DNA of 64,000 nucleotides from Flagellimonas sp. S3867 (GCF_014698935.1 NZ_JACVMN010000002.1:496001-560000); one strand, 5' to 3'; shown: positions 26,543-35,969, counted from the stretch's first letter. The notes: a model not told the origin generated them from the letters alone. Translations and numbers: made by a program.

Positions 26543-28075
26543 ATGATATCACGTTTTGTTCTTATTATTCTAATACTGTTTCAAACCAATCAGGTATTTA
26601 GTCAGACCTCTTTACAGCAAATAAATCTTAGCAATGGAAAACACAAAGTAGGGTTTCTCCATTATACCACTTCGGATAGTACCAGGACCTACAGTAGAAT
26701 CTATGATTATAGCAACACTAAAATAGCAAGACCTATTCCAGTAAGTATATGGTATCCCGCCAATCAAAATACTGATGACATCAAACAGCTAAAGGTTTTA
26801 GATTACTTAAAAATTTTAAAGGAAGAAGAGGAATGGGAACACCTCCCTGATGAGCATATATTAAATTGGTTTAGTTATGCCAATACCCCTGCAAACCAAA
26901 ATCACCTAAAAGAAAAAGCAACAGCTTATCCAAAACTGGAATTTGCCCACGGTAAATTCCCAGTGGTGGTCTATGCCCCAAGTCTCATGGCCTCTTCCAT
27001 TGAAAATTTTGCCCTGTGCGAATATTTGGCCAGTCACGGTTACATTGTGATGGCAAGCCCAAGCCGAGGAACTGAAAATAGACGGTTTAGTAATAACGGT
27101 GCTAAAGAAATGGAAACTCAGGCAAGGGATGTGGAGTTTTTGATAAAGGAGGTTGCCAAACTTCCCAATGCCAATAGCAATAAAATTGCAGTAATGGCAT
27201 TTAGCCTTGGCGGCCCTGCAAACATCATTGCCCAAACCAGAAACAAGAACATTAAAGCGGTTGTAAGTATAGACGGTTCGGAAAGGTATAGGTATGCACT
27301 GCTAAAAAAATCGCCATTCTTTGATGCGAGCGGAGTAGATGTTCCATACATACACATGGCCCAAAAGAGCATTCCAGAAAAAGTACTGAAAGAAGATAAC
27401 ATTGATGCTGAGCTCAATACTAAATTTGAACTGTATGACAGTATCTCCAAAAGCAGGGCGTTCCGATTAAGATTTCATGACCTGACCCATTCCTATTTTA
27501 GCACACTGGGGGTTCTTTTCCAGAATAGGGATAAAAGGCAGGACAAAAGCGATGCAGAAATCATGGAATCGTATAAATGGGTTTCCGTTTATGCCTTAAA
27601 CTTTTTAAACGCCTTTTTAAAAGATGATGATACCACTTTAACGTTCATTGAAAACCAACCTTCAGACAACGGAATTAAAGAGGGTTTAATTTCCTATACT
27701 TCCAAGCAACCAAAAGGAGATACATTTTCCTTTCAGGATTTTAATGATCTGGCAGCAAAGCAGGACTACAAAAACCTTATGGAACTATATCTTTCGGTCA
27801 AGGAAAAAAACCCTTCTTTTCAGCTTCCAGAAGGCAATTTAAACACTCTTGGATTGCAACTCGTTTTTAATCCTGAGACTTCAGAACAAGGCATAAATGT
27901 TTTCTTGTTGGCAGCGAAGCTTTATCCTGATTCCGCCAATCTATTTGATAGTTTGGCCGAAGGCTACCTGTTTATGGGAAACAAAGGAAAAGCCATTGAA
28001 AGCTTTAAAAAATCCTTGGAGTTGAATGCTCAAAATCAAAACGCGATCAAGCGATTAAAACAACTTGAAAAATAG
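26543..28075 (+). CDS. Secreted alpha/beta hydrolase with C-terminal TPR
   Basis: A 510-aa exported esterase-like protein. Signal peptide ~1-20 (ending VFSQ). The alpha/beta-hydrolase core (~60-380) resembles the platelet-activating-factor acetylhydrolase/dienelactone hydrolase group, with FPVVVYAPS and the nucleophile elbow AFSLGG (Ser221; Ala replaces the usual first Gly). Likely His in LTHSYFS. Residues ~440-505 form TPR-like repeats (YLFMGNKGKAIESFKKSLEL), an unusual addition that could mediate protein contacts. Substrate unknown. Confidence 0.82.
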   Translation: MISRFVLIILILFQTNQVFSQTSLQQINLSNGKHKVGFLHYTTSDSTRTYSRIYDYSNTKIARPIPVSIWYPANQNTDDIKQLKVLDYLKILKEEEEWEHLPDEHILNWFSYANTPANQNHLKEKATAYPKLEFAHGKFPVVVYAPSLMASSIENFALCEYLASHGYIVMASPSRGTENRRFSNNGAKEMETQARDVEFLIKEVAKLPNANSNKIAVMAFSLGGPANIIAQTRNKNIKAVVSIDGSERYRYALLKKSPFFDASGVDVPYIHMAQKSIPEKVLKEDNIDAELNTKFELYDSISKSRAFRLRFHDLTHSYFSTLGVLFQNRDKRQDKSDAEIMESYKWVSVYALNFLNAFLKDDDTTLTFIENQPSDNGIKEGLISYTSKQPKGDTFSFQDFNDLAAKQDYKNLMELYLSVKEKNPSFQLPEGNLNTLGLQLVFNPETSEQGINVFLLAAKLYPDSANLFDSLAEGYLFMGNKGKAIESFKKSLELNAQNQNAIKRLKQLEK

Positions 28076-28180
28076 TGTTGTGATCAGGCTAACTTTGCCA
28101 AGAGTCCTATTTCTTGATTTACATCAATATTTGTTGATTGTTTATAGCTGAACTTTGACCCAATCAAAAAACGAGCAGTT

Positions 28181-28768
28181 ATGGCAAGTTTACTTCTTAG
28201 CCCAGAAAATCAAATTCAGCGCCTGAACTACATTATAAATAAGGTAAAAACGCTACAAGAACTGGAGCTTTCGCAATTGACCACTGCTCCAAACCTAAAG
28301 TCATGGAATATTGTAGAGGTCCTAGAACATTTGAACATTGCTTACGGTATCTACATGCCCAGACTGGATGAAGCCTATACCAAATTACCAGCTATTGATT
28401 CTGGCCCTTCGGAATTTAAGGCCAGATGGTGGCAAAAAATTGTGATTGCCGGTCAGCGACCCAAAAATGGTGTTCGCAAATGGAAAATGAAAACCCTAAA
28501 ACGTTTTGAGCCTTTGTTGGACAAGCAAACGCTGACCCCAGAAAAAATAGACACCGTTTTTGAGACCTTTTTTACCTGTCATGCCCATTTAAAAGAAGCC
28601 ATTCTTAAAAGTAGAAATAAGGATGTGACCCAGGTGAAGATTATTTCGGCCATTGGGCCCATTGTCAATTTTTATTTACCGGAGTGTTTTGAGTTTTTGC
28701 TCTGCCATATGGAACGGCATATGCTGCAGATTGATGAGATTTTAGGGGAAACGGACTTAAGTTTTTAG
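28181..28768 (+). CDS. DinB-like (DUF1569-type) protein
   Basis: A 195-aa four-helix DinB-fold protein. Putative metal-binding histidines are in VLEHLNIAYG, FTCHAHL and MERHMLQIDE. DinB relatives include thiol transferases and damage-induced proteins; the role here is unknown. Monocistronic, convergent with the M23 lipoprotein gene. Confidence 0.8.
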   Translation: MASLLLSPENQIQRLNYIINKVKTLQELELSQLTTAPNLKSWNIVEVLEHLNIAYGIYMPRLDEAYTKLPAIDSGPSEFKARWWQKIVIAGQRPKNGVRKWKMKTLKRFEPLLDKQTLTPEKIDTVFETFFTCHAHLKEAILKSRNKDVTQVKIISAIGPIVNFYLPECFEFLLCHMERHMLQIDEILGETDLSF

Positions 28769-28775
28769 AAATTGT

Positions 28776-29498
28776 TTAATTTTTTGCCACAGTTTGACCT
28801 CTCTCTGGTTCACCTCTCTCTGTTAATACATCGTCTTCATAGTAATTGGTAAATTGGGCAGGCAGCCCAATTCCATTAAGATAGCTGGGTGTATTTTGTA
28901 AATGATAATGCAAATGTGGGCCAGTAGAGTTTCCACTATTTCCTGCTTTCCCCACTTCCTGTCCTTTAACAACTGTATCCCCAATAGCAACTGTTATAGT
29001 GCTTTTTTTAAAATGTGCCAACATAGAGTATTCGCCATTTAAATGGTCTATTATAATATAATTGCCCGCAAGATTACTATCATTAATATCATTATTTACA
29101 GTACCTGAAACATAATTATCATCAATGTTATTTTCCAGGGCTATTATTTTCCCATCGGCAGGAGCATATAAGCGCTTTCCAAAACAATGGTGACTTTCAT
29201 TTTTACTACTATCCCCTGAAAAACTACTTCCATCAATCACTACAGCAATATCATAAGCATACCTTTGACCTGTACCCCGAGTAATAAAATGATGTCCTCC
29301 GTTTGAGTGTGTTCTGCCGCCAACAAACACATACCATTCTTCCTCAAAAGGTAGTTCTAAATCTGTTTTTGTTTGGTAATTTAAATAAGTGTCTTCATCC
29401 AATTTTCCTTCATCACCAATTAAAGTATCCGAGCAAGATGTTGGTATTGAAATTAATAGAAAGTAAAAAACATAAATTATAGGTAAGTTACATTTCAT
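28776..29498 (-). CDS. M23 family peptidase lipoprotein
   Basis: A 240-aa envelope lipoprotein: signal peptide with lipobox IPTSC (Cys22). The LytM/M23 domain (~60-215) carries AYDIAVV (Asp83), APADGKII, and GPHLHYHLQ (His195/197/199). The usual HxxxD is not kept: the ligand His is probably His69/70 in GGHHF, a known variant with RYAYD. Zinc-dependent endopeptidase, probably on peptidoglycan crosslinks. Its start is two bases before the stop of the barrel-protein gene upstream, so they form an operon. Confidence 0.88.
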   Translation of the reverse strand: MKCNLPIIYVFYFLLISIPTSCSDTLIGDEGKLDEDTYLNYQTKTDLELPFEEEWYVFVGGRTHSNGGHHFITRGTGQRYAYDIAVVIDGSSFSGDSSKNESHHCFGKRLYAPADGKIIALENNIDDNYVSGTVNNDINDSNLAGNYIIIDHLNGEYSMLAHFKKSTITVAIGDTVVKGQEVGKAGNSGNSTGPHLHYHLQNTPSYLNGIGLPAQFTNYYEDDVLTERGEPERGQTVAKN

Positions 29499-29500
29499 GA

Positions 29501-30214
29501 TTAAAATTTAAAATTAATGCCCACGTTGACCTGATGTTGCAATTCTCTGAATGCATTTGGTATTTGAAGTCTATTGTATTTAAAATCATAGCTTAGACGT
29601 AAGCCAAAATTGTTTGAGATTGAATACCCATATTCCAAATTCCACAGTGCGCTCTGATAGCGATTTAATAAATACGCATCTAAGCCAAAATCTCCCCTAA
29701 GTCTTAATATGACTAAAGGAATGGTTAGTTTAGAAGTTAAATATTGTTTTTTGCTCAACTGATATGTAAATCGGGTTGCTATGCCCAATTCTTGATCTAC
29801 TAAATAATAATTATCTCTGTATAAAGAGGCAGTAGTTTGAGATTGTAATCCTATGTGTGTAGAAAAAAAGCCTTTATTAAAAATTTGTTTTAAATACGAA
29901 AGCCCCAACCCAATTTTAGAATAGTCAGTATTTAGTTGTGGAATTGCGGCTGATTTTAATTCTGTGGTTAAATAGTCGACCTGTATTTCAAATAAATTTT
30001 CATTTCTACTTTTACGCTCATAGTTTAACCTATAAAACAGGCCATTATAATCATAACGAGATACCGGCGCAAACTCTAAATTCTTTAATGAGCCCGAATT
30101 GAAGCCCGTTGAGAATTCTACATTATTGTTTTTAGGATTTGCATCCTTTTGAGAAAATCCCTTGGTGTAAAAAAGAATGAAAATTGGAATTAGATGTAGT
30201 AGTTTTATTTTCAT
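29501..30214 (-). CDS. Predicted outer-membrane beta-barrel protein
   Basis: A 237-aa exported protein of no family I can name. Signal peptide ~1-22 ending GFSQ. The rest alternates polar and aromatic residues (for example FYRLNYERKSRNENLFEIQV) and ends in VNVGINFKF, a C-terminal aromatic typical of beta-barrels. ATG 30212-30214 is chosen over an upstream in-frame ATG because it gives the signal peptide. Located upstream of and translationally close to the M23 lipoprotein. Confidence 0.7.
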   Translation of the reverse strand: MKIKLLHLIPIFILFYTKGFSQKDANPKNNNVEFSTGFNSGSLKNLEFAPVSRYDYNGLFYRLNYERKSRNENLFEIQVDYLTTELKSAAIPQLNTDYSKIGLGLSYLKQIFNKGFFSTHIGLQSQTTASLYRDNYYLVDQELGIATRFTYQLSKKQYLTSKLTIPLVILRLRGDFGLDAYLLNRYQSALWNLEYGYSISNNFGLRLSYDFKYNRLQIPNAFRELQHQVNVGINFKF

Positions 30215-30427
30215 AAATGGTGGTTTATAGCCCCCCAAACTATGCGCATTCCATTGCAATCATTCTTAAATTATATATAATTAGGTTTTTATTAACCTAT
30301 CAAACTGCGTAAGGGAAGATTTTTAATACTCAATAACGAACCCCGCGGTCTCAACTGTGCTCAGTCTGGCAAGTGGTTTTACATCCTAAATCATAATGGC
30401 TATTTTTAAAGAAATTTCGCTACTTGT
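30215..30427. other. Divergent intergenic region
   Basis: Between the barrel-protein operon (minus) and the Crp-like gene (plus). AT-rich, no exact TAnnTTTG box noticed, no gene. Confidence 0.35.
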
Positions 30428-31012
30428 ATGAATGATGAAGCTTTTCTTCACTTAAAGGCATTTTTTCCTCAGGTTGCTTTGACCGAACAAGAAGAACATC
30501 ATTTTAAATCATTATGGTCGGTAAAGACGTTTAACCAATATGACCTTATCACCGAAGCCGGGAATGTGGAGCGGTATTTTTATTTTGTGCTGGAAGGTGT
30601 ACAGGCCATTTACATTTTGAACGAAAAAGGTGAAAAGGTGGTTCTTGGTTTTTCGTATTCGGGAAGTCCCTCCGGAGCTTTTGATTCTTTTATCAAAAAA
30701 CAGCCTTCCGACACTTTTCTCGAGGCATTGAAACCTTCAAAAATGGTGGCTATTTCGTTCAAGGATTACCAAAGCTTGTTTGAAAAACACCCGGATTTTT
30801 ATGCGTGGGGGCATGAATTCTTTCAGCAAATATTATTTGGAAGGTTGCACAGAGAAGTTGAGCTGTTGACCTTATCCGCAGAACAACGCTATAAAACCTT
30901 TATGCAGCGTTGCCCCGATGAGCTAAAAGTGATTCCACAAAAATATTTGGCCTCTTACCTTAACATGAAACCGGAAACGTTTAGTCGGTTGCGGGCCAGT
31001 GCTTCGTATTAA
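30428..31012 (+). CDS. Crp/Fnr family transcriptional regulator
   Basis: A 194-aa regulator. The cyclic-nucleotide-binding-like beta-roll covers ~25-115 (FYFVLEGVQAIYILNEKGEKVV), the long dimerisation helix ~120-155, and a short helical C-terminus ends in YLASYLNMKPETFSRLRAS, the DNA-recognition helix. Effector unknown. Its stop overlaps the stop of the convergent glycosylase gene by four bases. Confidence 0.88.
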   Translation: MNDEAFLHLKAFFPQVALTEQEEHHFKSLWSVKTFNQYDLITEAGNVERYFYFVLEGVQAIYILNEKGEKVVLGFSYSGSPSGAFDSFIKKQPSDTFLEALKPSKMVAISFKDYQSLFEKHPDFYAWGHEFFQQILFGRLHREVELLTLSAEQRYKTFMQRCPDELKVIPQKYLASYLNMKPETFSRLRASASY

Positions 31013-31584
31013 AGATTCAATTGTTTTGAAATATGCTCCTGAAGTTTCGGAATTACCTCAACTTCAAACCACGGATTTTTGCTCAACCAGAATCGGTTTC
31101 TGGGAGAGGGATGTGGCAACACAAAATATTCAGGTGCGTAATTGTTATAATTTCGAACGGTCTCGGTCAAATTTCTTTCCATTTTGCTCCCTAAATAATA
31201 ACGTTGGGAATATTGGCCGATCAAAATGGTCAGTTTTATGTTAGCCAATTTTTCCAAAAGGGAATTATGCCATTGCGGAGCGCATTCGGAACGTGGTGGT
31301 AAATCTCCGGTTTTGCCCCTTCCCGGGTAACAGAACCCCATGGGCATCTGGGCAATTTTGGTTTCATCATAAAAGGTTTCATCGGTAACGCCCATCCATT
31401 TTCTGAGTTGTTTTCCACTCTGATCATCCCAAGGAACACCCGTTTGGTGCACTTTTGTTCCTGGTGCATGGCCAATAATCAGAATTTTAGCATCTGGATG
31501 CCCCGCCACTATGGGCCTTGGACCTAAAGGAAGGTGATCTATGCACACTTCACACTTACGAATATCGGAAAGTAGTTGTTTCAT
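31009..31584 (-). CDS. Uracil-DNA glycosylase family protein
   Basis: A 191-aa UDG-superfamily protein. Motif I appears as IIGHAPGTKVHQTGVPWDD and the C-terminal motif as LPHPSPRN. Cysteines at the N-terminus (CEVCIDHLP) and FCYPGRG/ECAPQ resemble the iron-sulfur-type UDG arrangement. It should excise uracil or another damaged base. Last gene of a minus-strand run with YHS, SPW, SnoaL and AraC genes, though 90 bases from the YHS gene. Confidence 0.85.
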   Translation of the reverse strand: MKQLLSDIRKCEVCIDHLPLGPRPIVAGHPDAKILIIGHAPGTKVHQTGVPWDDQSGKQLRKWMGVTDETFYDETKIAQMPMGFCYPGRGKTGDLPPRSECAPQWHNSLLEKLANIKLTILIGQYSQRYYLGSKMERNLTETVRNYNNYAPEYFVLPHPSPRNRFWLSKNPWFEVEVIPKLQEHISKQLNL

Positions 31585-31673
31585 ATTTTTAAATCCATAG
31601 GAATTTACCTAAAAACAAGAAATACCCCAACTCAACGTCGAGGTATTTCATCACACAACCTATCATGAAAACT

Positions 31674-32147
31674 CTAGTTATAGGTATTCTTCAGTTTGCT
31701 CCAATTAGTGTTCGCAGTGTTCGCCAATTTTTTGTGATTGTTTTCTGCCAACCATAGTTGCTGTGCATCCAACTCTAAATTGTACAGATATAAAAAGTAT
31801 TTGCCATCCTTTACTATGAATTTATTGGGGTCTGGTCTAAACTTGGCACCAGCATACATTCCAAAGGCGCAAAAACCACCATACTGAGGTAAATATTTGC
31901 TTGGGTTCTTCTCAAACTTCTTCTTTTGTTCGGCGTTAGTGAAGTAATACACCACTTTGTTATGCTCAGATTTATGTTCTTTTAAACCTTTTTGGGCAAT
32001 TCCCAAATCCAAATAAGATACTGGGCTATAGCCTTGTAAGGCTATGTTACTGTTGTCAATATTATTTGATTTTTTATCCTGCGCAAAGCTGATTGAACTT
32101 ATTGCTAAAGCAAAAAGGATTACAGTTGTTTTAATTGAATGTTTCAT
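31674..32147 (-). CDS. Exported YHS domain-containing protein (paralogue)
   Basis: A 157-aa protein with a signal peptide ending SFAQ (~22) and a YHS-like domain: ALQGYSPVSYLDLG and YLPQYGGFCAFG. Same architecture as the protein at 6811, with shared C-terminal NTNWSKL/KNWPKV-like end. Follows the SPW gene by 33 bases. Confidence 0.88.
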   Translation of the reverse strand: MKHSIKTTVILFALAISSISFAQDKKSNNIDNSNIALQGYSPVSYLDLGIAQKGLKEHKSEHNKVVYYFTNAEQKKKFEKNPSKYLPQYGGFCAFGMYAGAKFRPDPNKFIVKDGKYFLYLYNLELDAQQLWLAENNHKKLANTANTNWSKLKNTYN

Positions 32148-32180
32148 TGTTTTGTTTTTAATAAATGTTTGTATGTTGTT

Positions 32181-32540
32181 TTATAATTCTTCTTTTGTTG
32201 CACTAAGGGAAACCACGGTAAAAACAACCGCTGCATTCACCCAATAATAGTGTGCGTCCAACCCTTGAAAGTCAAGGGCAAAAGGGATTACCATAAAGGC
32301 TATTGCTACCGCTAGATCGATTGTTAAATGACCTTGAAAAGGTATGGTTCGTAATGCTCCTAACTTATAATCCGTCAAAGCACTTACTACCAAGACTGCG
32401 GTTCCTGCTATCACTGATATCCAAAGGGCCAAATTGTTGGTTCCACCGAGCCCTAGTAAAAAGGGAGCCAAAATCAAACCGATCCCGGCTGAATAATCGG
32501 CCACGCCGTGTAGTGTTGGAGAAATACATCTGAACTTCAT
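32181..32540 (-). CDS. SPW-repeat-like membrane protein
   Basis: A 119-aa protein with four predicted TM helices (~12-30, 38-56, 70-88, 97-113). The SPTLHGVADYSAGIGLILAPF start resembles SPW/DUF-type small membrane proteins of Bacteroidota. Function unknown. One base separates it from the SnoaL gene upstream (stop 32542, start 32540), so translation is probably coupled. Confidence 0.72.
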   Translation of the reverse strand: MKFRCISPTLHGVADYSAGIGLILAPFLLGLGGTNNLALWISVIAGTAVLVVSALTDYKLGALRTIPFQGHLTIDLAVAIAFMVIPFALDFQGLDAHYYWVNAAVVFTVVSLSATKEEL

Positions 32541-32541
32541 T

Positions 32542-32895
32542 TTACTGAGCGTTGAAATATTCTTCCTGGATTACTTCTCCGTTATCGTTCCAGATACGTC
32601 GAATGATCTCGTGCCAGTAGATTTTACTGTCATCCTTCATGTTGAAATCGAAAGTGAATTCGGAAGCCGATACATTTCCATCCACAATGGTGTGGTGATG
32701 GGTAATACCGTTCACTTGGGCAATCGCTCCTGCGAAGCCTTCCATTTTTTCGACCATTTGTTGTTTGTTTGTGGTCGCTAATCCATTGTAGTCAGACGTT
32801 GTTGCGTCTTCTGCAAAAAACTGTTTTACTGCATCTACAATGGCTCCTTTGCCTACAATGCCATCCATTTCGGTGGCTAATGATTTAATATCCAT
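32542..32895 (-). CDS. SnoaL-like / NTF2-fold protein
   Basis: A 117-aa cytosolic protein with the SnoaL-like polyketide-cyclase fold (FFAEDATTSDYNGLATTNKQ near the start of the fold; WHEIIRRIWNDNGEVIQEEYF at the end). Members are small enzymes or binding proteins of unknown substrate. Together with the AraC-type regulator upstream and SPW and YHS downstream it forms a likely operon. Confidence 0.8.
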   Translation of the reverse strand: MDIKSLATEMDGIVGKGAIVDAVKQFFAEDATTSDYNGLATTNKQQMVEKMEGFAGAIAQVNGITHHHTIVDGNVSASEFTFDFNMKDDSKIYWHEIIRRIWNDNGEVIQEEYFNAQ

Positions 32896-32987
32896 TACTG
32901 TTATTTTTAATGATTAAACAAATTTTAGTTTGTAATTACATTGCAAATTTCAGCAAGGGAGGTCGGGAAAGACGTACAAAAAAGACG

Positions 32988-34040
32988 CTAAGAATTGTAC
33001 TTTTTGGTTCTGTAATCGGTAGGAGTGCTCCCTGTATAATTTTTAAAGAAGTTCGAGAAGTGGTTTGCCTCTTCAAAACCCAATGCAAAGGCCACTTCTT
33101 TTATGGGTGCATCTTGATTCAACAGTTTTTTTGATGTTGAAATCAACTCGTTTCTGATCAACTGCCCCAGTGACGCGTTCATTTTGGTCCTCGTTTTTTT
33201 GGAAAGCGCCTTTACAGAAAGATTCATTCTATCGGCATAAAAACCAAGGGAACGCTGCTCAGTATGATAGGTTTTAAGCAATTCGATAAGGTTTTGGGCA
33301 AAGGTGTCCCTGTTTTCGTAATCAAAATCGTTTCGAAACTGGAACGGGGTCATTCCTGTGGTGTTCTTAAATACCCTGTTAAAGTATGCAGGGTCATTGT
33401 AACCGGTTTCATAGGAAACCTCCTGAATGCTCTTATCCGTAAAAACGATTTTCTTTTTGCCTTCCATCAATCTTTTGTTGGAAATCAATGTTTTGACGGA
33501 TAAACCAATTTTATCTTTAATTAAAGATTGGGCATCATACCCCTTTTCAGTCATTATTTTGGTAAGGTCGTTGTTGGTGAAATTACCATAGTAGTTTTCG
33601 TCAATAATATCTTTAACATCGAAAATAATCTGATATTCTTGCTTGCTTGCCTTAAACGGATTTTGCCAATACCATTGTTTTGAGGAAATATCAATGATTT
33701 CTGACGTGTTCTCTGAAAATACCGTGTTGGACAGATATCTTTTACACTCTTCACATTCGTTAAAGTTGATATACCCCAAAGAAATCAAATGCTTAAAAAG
33801 TACTCGAACTTCTTTCTTTTCAAAAATGGACTTGTTGGGAAACTCAATTTTTCTGACTACAAAATCATCCGAAAAGAACTTGATATACTGTCCTTTTTCC
33901 AAATAAATGGCCTTATCATGCCAATCGTTGTAGTTCTTAAAATCGACCTGAATCGTCCCTGAACCTGAAATAATATGAAACAGTGTGTACTTGTTGATAA
34001 AGTACACTTTGTTTATCTCTGGATATAGTTTTTGTACCAC
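32988..34040 (-). CDS. AraC-type regulator with two DNA-binding domains
   Basis: A 350-aa regulator starting at GTG (an in-frame stop lies just upstream). Residues ~1-85 look like a cupin sensor. Two separate AraC helix-turn-helix modules follow: ~150-245 (SIQEVSYETGYNDPAYFNRV, TTGMTPFQFR) and ~255-347 (PIKEVAFALGFEEANHFSNF, YTGSTPTDYR). Each contains the FKNxTGxTPxxxR-type ending, so this is a genuine internal duplication. It should bind longer or repeated operators than a usual AraC protein. It heads the SnoaL/SPW/YHS genes on the same strand. Confidence 0.9.
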   Translation of the reverse strand: MVQKLYPEINKVYFINKYTLFHIISGSGTIQVDFKNYNDWHDKAIYLEKGQYIKFFSDDFVVRKIEFPNKSIFEKKEVRVLFKHLISLGYINFNECEECKRYLSNTVFSENTSEIIDISSKQWYWQNPFKASKQEYQIIFDVKDIIDENYYGNFTNNDLTKIMTEKGYDAQSLIKDKIGLSVKTLISNKRLMEGKKKIVFTDKSIQEVSYETGYNDPAYFNRVFKNTTGMTPFQFRNDFDYENRDTFAQNLIELLKTYHTEQRSLGFYADRMNLSVKALSKKTRTKMNASLGQLIRNELISTSKKLLNQDAPIKEVAFALGFEEANHFSNFFKNYTGSTPTDYRTKKYNS

Positions 34041-34095
34041 TTTGGCTTTTGGTTATTGCCAATGTAAGTCGGAAATGTAGTGGTTAACTAACAGT

Positions 34096-34767
34096 TTATG
34101 CCTTTCCGCCGACCACAATAACGAACTCACCTTTAGGTGGTTTGGCAATAAAGTGATTCAAAACTTCCGTAACGGTTCCTCTAATAGTCTCTTCATACAT
34201 TTTTGTTAATTCACGTGAAACTGAAACAGCTCTTTCCGCTCCAAAATATTCTACAAATTGGGTCAATGTTTTGATCAGTTTATGTGGGGATTCGTAAAAT
34301 ACCATGGTCCTTGATTCTTCGGCCAGCATTTGCAGTCTTGTCCGCCGGCCTTTTTTAATAGGAAGAAATCCTTCAAAAACAAATCGGTCATTTGGGAGCC
34401 CACTGTTTACCAAAGCGGGTACAAAGGCTGTGGCCCCTGGCAAACACTCTACTTCAATATCATTTTGGGCACAGGCTCTAGTCAATAAAAACCCTGGGTC
34501 AGAGATGGCCGGGGTTCCGGCATCCGAAATCAAGGCCAGAGTTGCGCCACCTTTTAATTTTTGCACGGTTGCCTCCAATTGTTTGTGCTCATTGTGCATA
34601 TGGTGGCTTTGCAATGGTGTAGCAATATCAAAATGTTTCAGCAATTTTCCACTGGTGCGGGTGTCTTCCGCCAAGATCAAATCGACCTCTTTCAGCACTT
34701 TGATAGCTCTGAGAGTGATATCTTCCAGATTTCCAATAGGTGTTGGAACCAAATACAATTTTCCCAT
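34096..34767 (-). CDS. rsmI: 16S rRNA (cytidine(1402)-2'-O)-methyltransferase
   Basis: A 223-aa SAM-dependent methyltransferase modifying C1402 of 16S rRNA. Family signatures: YLVPTPIGNLEDITLRA at the N-terminus, LAEDTRTSGKLLKHF, ALISDAGTPAISDPG, CLPGATAFVPALVNSGLP, FEGFLP. Slightly short compared with ~280 aa E. coli RsmI, normal for Bacteroidota. CAAAGTTA (34773-34780), i.e. TAACTTTG on the minus strand, ends five bases before the ATG and may be its -7 box. Confidence 0.95.
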   Translation of the reverse strand: MGKLYLVPTPIGNLEDITLRAIKVLKEVDLILAEDTRTSGKLLKHFDIATPLQSHHMHNEHKQLEATVQKLKGGATLALISDAGTPAISDPGFLLTRACAQNDIEVECLPGATAFVPALVNSGLPNDRFVFEGFLPIKKGRRTRLQMLAEESRTMVFYESPHKLIKTLTQFVEYFGAERAVSVSRELTKMYEETIRGTVTEVLNHFIAKPPKGEFVIVVGGKA

Positions 34768-34777
34768 AGGGCCAAAG

Positions 34778-35134
34778 TTACGGCCTTACCCGCTTTCCTG
34801 TAAAATAGGATGTCAAAACAAAAACAAAGCCCAGAGCGGCTCCCATTTGACTGCCATCACCAATCATATAATGTGCAAAAAAAGCAAGAATGGTGTTAAA
34901 GAAGAATCCCGCATAGGCCCATTCTTTTAACCATTTGGAAAAATTGCCCCAAATAGCGAGCAATCCCAATAGCTTTGCAATGGCCAATGGGTAAATAATA
35001 TAGGTAGGGTATCCCATGGCCTCAAAGAAACCTCTAATGGCTTCGTGATTGAAAAAATAGTTGTAGACAGAAAAGCACATTAGTGCCGTTAACAATATTG
35101 TCGACAGCCAAAAGGCAATTTTTTTGATTTTCAT
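34778..35134 (-). CDS. DoxX-like membrane protein
   Basis: A 118-aa protein with four TM helices. MGYPTYIIYPLAIAKLLGLLA and WLKEWAYAGFFFN are typical of the DoxX family of small inner-membrane proteins, linked to redox stress in some bacteria. It ends 10 bases before the rsmI start on the same strand. Confidence 0.85.
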   Translation of the reverse strand: MKIKKIAFWLSTILLTALMCFSVYNYFFNHEAIRGFFEAMGYPTYIIYPLAIAKLLGLLAIWGNFSKWLKEWAYAGFFFNTILAFFAHYMIGDGSQMGAALGFVFVLTSYFTGKRVRP

Positions 35135-35189
35135 AATGGTGTTTTTAGGATGCGATTCCTAAAAATATAAAAAGTAAATGGAAAAGGGT

Positions 35190-35867
35190 CTAAACGAATC
35201 TACGCTCAACCAAAGCCACCAACCTTGCTTCGTAATCTTCCTTGCCTTCCCAGTTGTTATACTCCGGTTTTACCATATTGTTAATGAACGATATAGAACG
35301 CTCTTCAGTGTCAATGGTGTTAAGCTGTGATAGAACTCTGTTATAATCGTTCATATTGTCATCGAACAGGTGCTTTACAAAAGCTAGTTTGTCGTTGAGT
35401 CCAACTTGGAGGTCACGCACCAGGGTGTCATTCAATGATTTTGGTTTTGTATTTTCTGATGGAGAAAGAATTTCTTTTTCATTCTTCATGGTATCCGGTT
35501 TGGCCACAAACTCTGTGAAAACCTGTTCCAAAGCAGCTTCGGTGGGCATTTCAGAGACCATGTCTTTTATAGTGTCCATTCCTGGTGTAATGAGATCATC
35601 TTCATCTTCATGAGGGTTGCTCTCCGGTACGGCTATATTGCCACTCAATACAGCATTTGCCATTTTTTCGAATCTTGATGCAATAACATTTTTGGATACA
35701 TCGACCTCAATATCACTTAACTTCTCATCTATAAACTTAAGTACGGCCAGTTTCTCATAAATGCCCTTTGCCTTGTCATACAATTCAACCAACTCTTTAT
35801 CTTCACGCGCGGTTATAATATCCGTGGATAATTTTACCAACTCTTCCCTTAATTTCCTTATCATCAC
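35190..35867 (-). CDS. Conserved hypothetical protein, helical
   Basis: A 225-aa soluble, acidic protein without a family I can name; it resembles a conserved flavobacterial protein of unknown function. Helical N-terminus (~1-75), a disordered-looking middle (~80-140, rich in Glu, Pro, Ser), and a helical C-terminus with NDYNRVLSQLNTIDTEERSI and KPEYNNWEGKEDYEARL. The start could also be the next Met, one codon later. Confidence 0.7.
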   Translation of the reverse strand: MMIRKLREELVKLSTDIITAREDKELVELYDKAKGIYEKLAVLKFIDEKLSDIEVDVSKNVIASRFEKMANAVLSGNIAVPESNPHEDEDDLITPGMDTIKDMVSEMPTEAALEQVFTEFVAKPDTMKNEKEILSPSENTKPKSLNDTLVRDLQVGLNDKLAFVKHLFDDNMNDYNRVLSQLNTIDTEERSISFINNMVKPEYNNWEGKEDYEARLVALVERRFV

Positions 35868-35942
35868 TATTAATCTTTACTATAAAAATATAATCATTTT
35901 AAATATGCCACTACGAACAAAAGGTTAAATTTTAATCTAAAA

Positions 35943-35969
35943 TTGGGGCATATTTTTTTAGTAGTTTTG
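35943..35969 (+). promoter_or_regulatory. Candidate promoter for tdk-alr
   Basis: TTG at 35943-35945 and TAGTTTTG at 35962-35969 (exact TAnnTTTG) with 16 bases between. The gap is slightly shorter than the common 17-23, so moderately supported. It lies 54 bases before the tdk ATG. Confidence 0.45.

Noticed and set aside
34304..34930. A 208-codon plus-strand frame opposite rsmI and its neighbour
   Set aside because: It is a shadow of rsmI and spans two real minus-strand genes.
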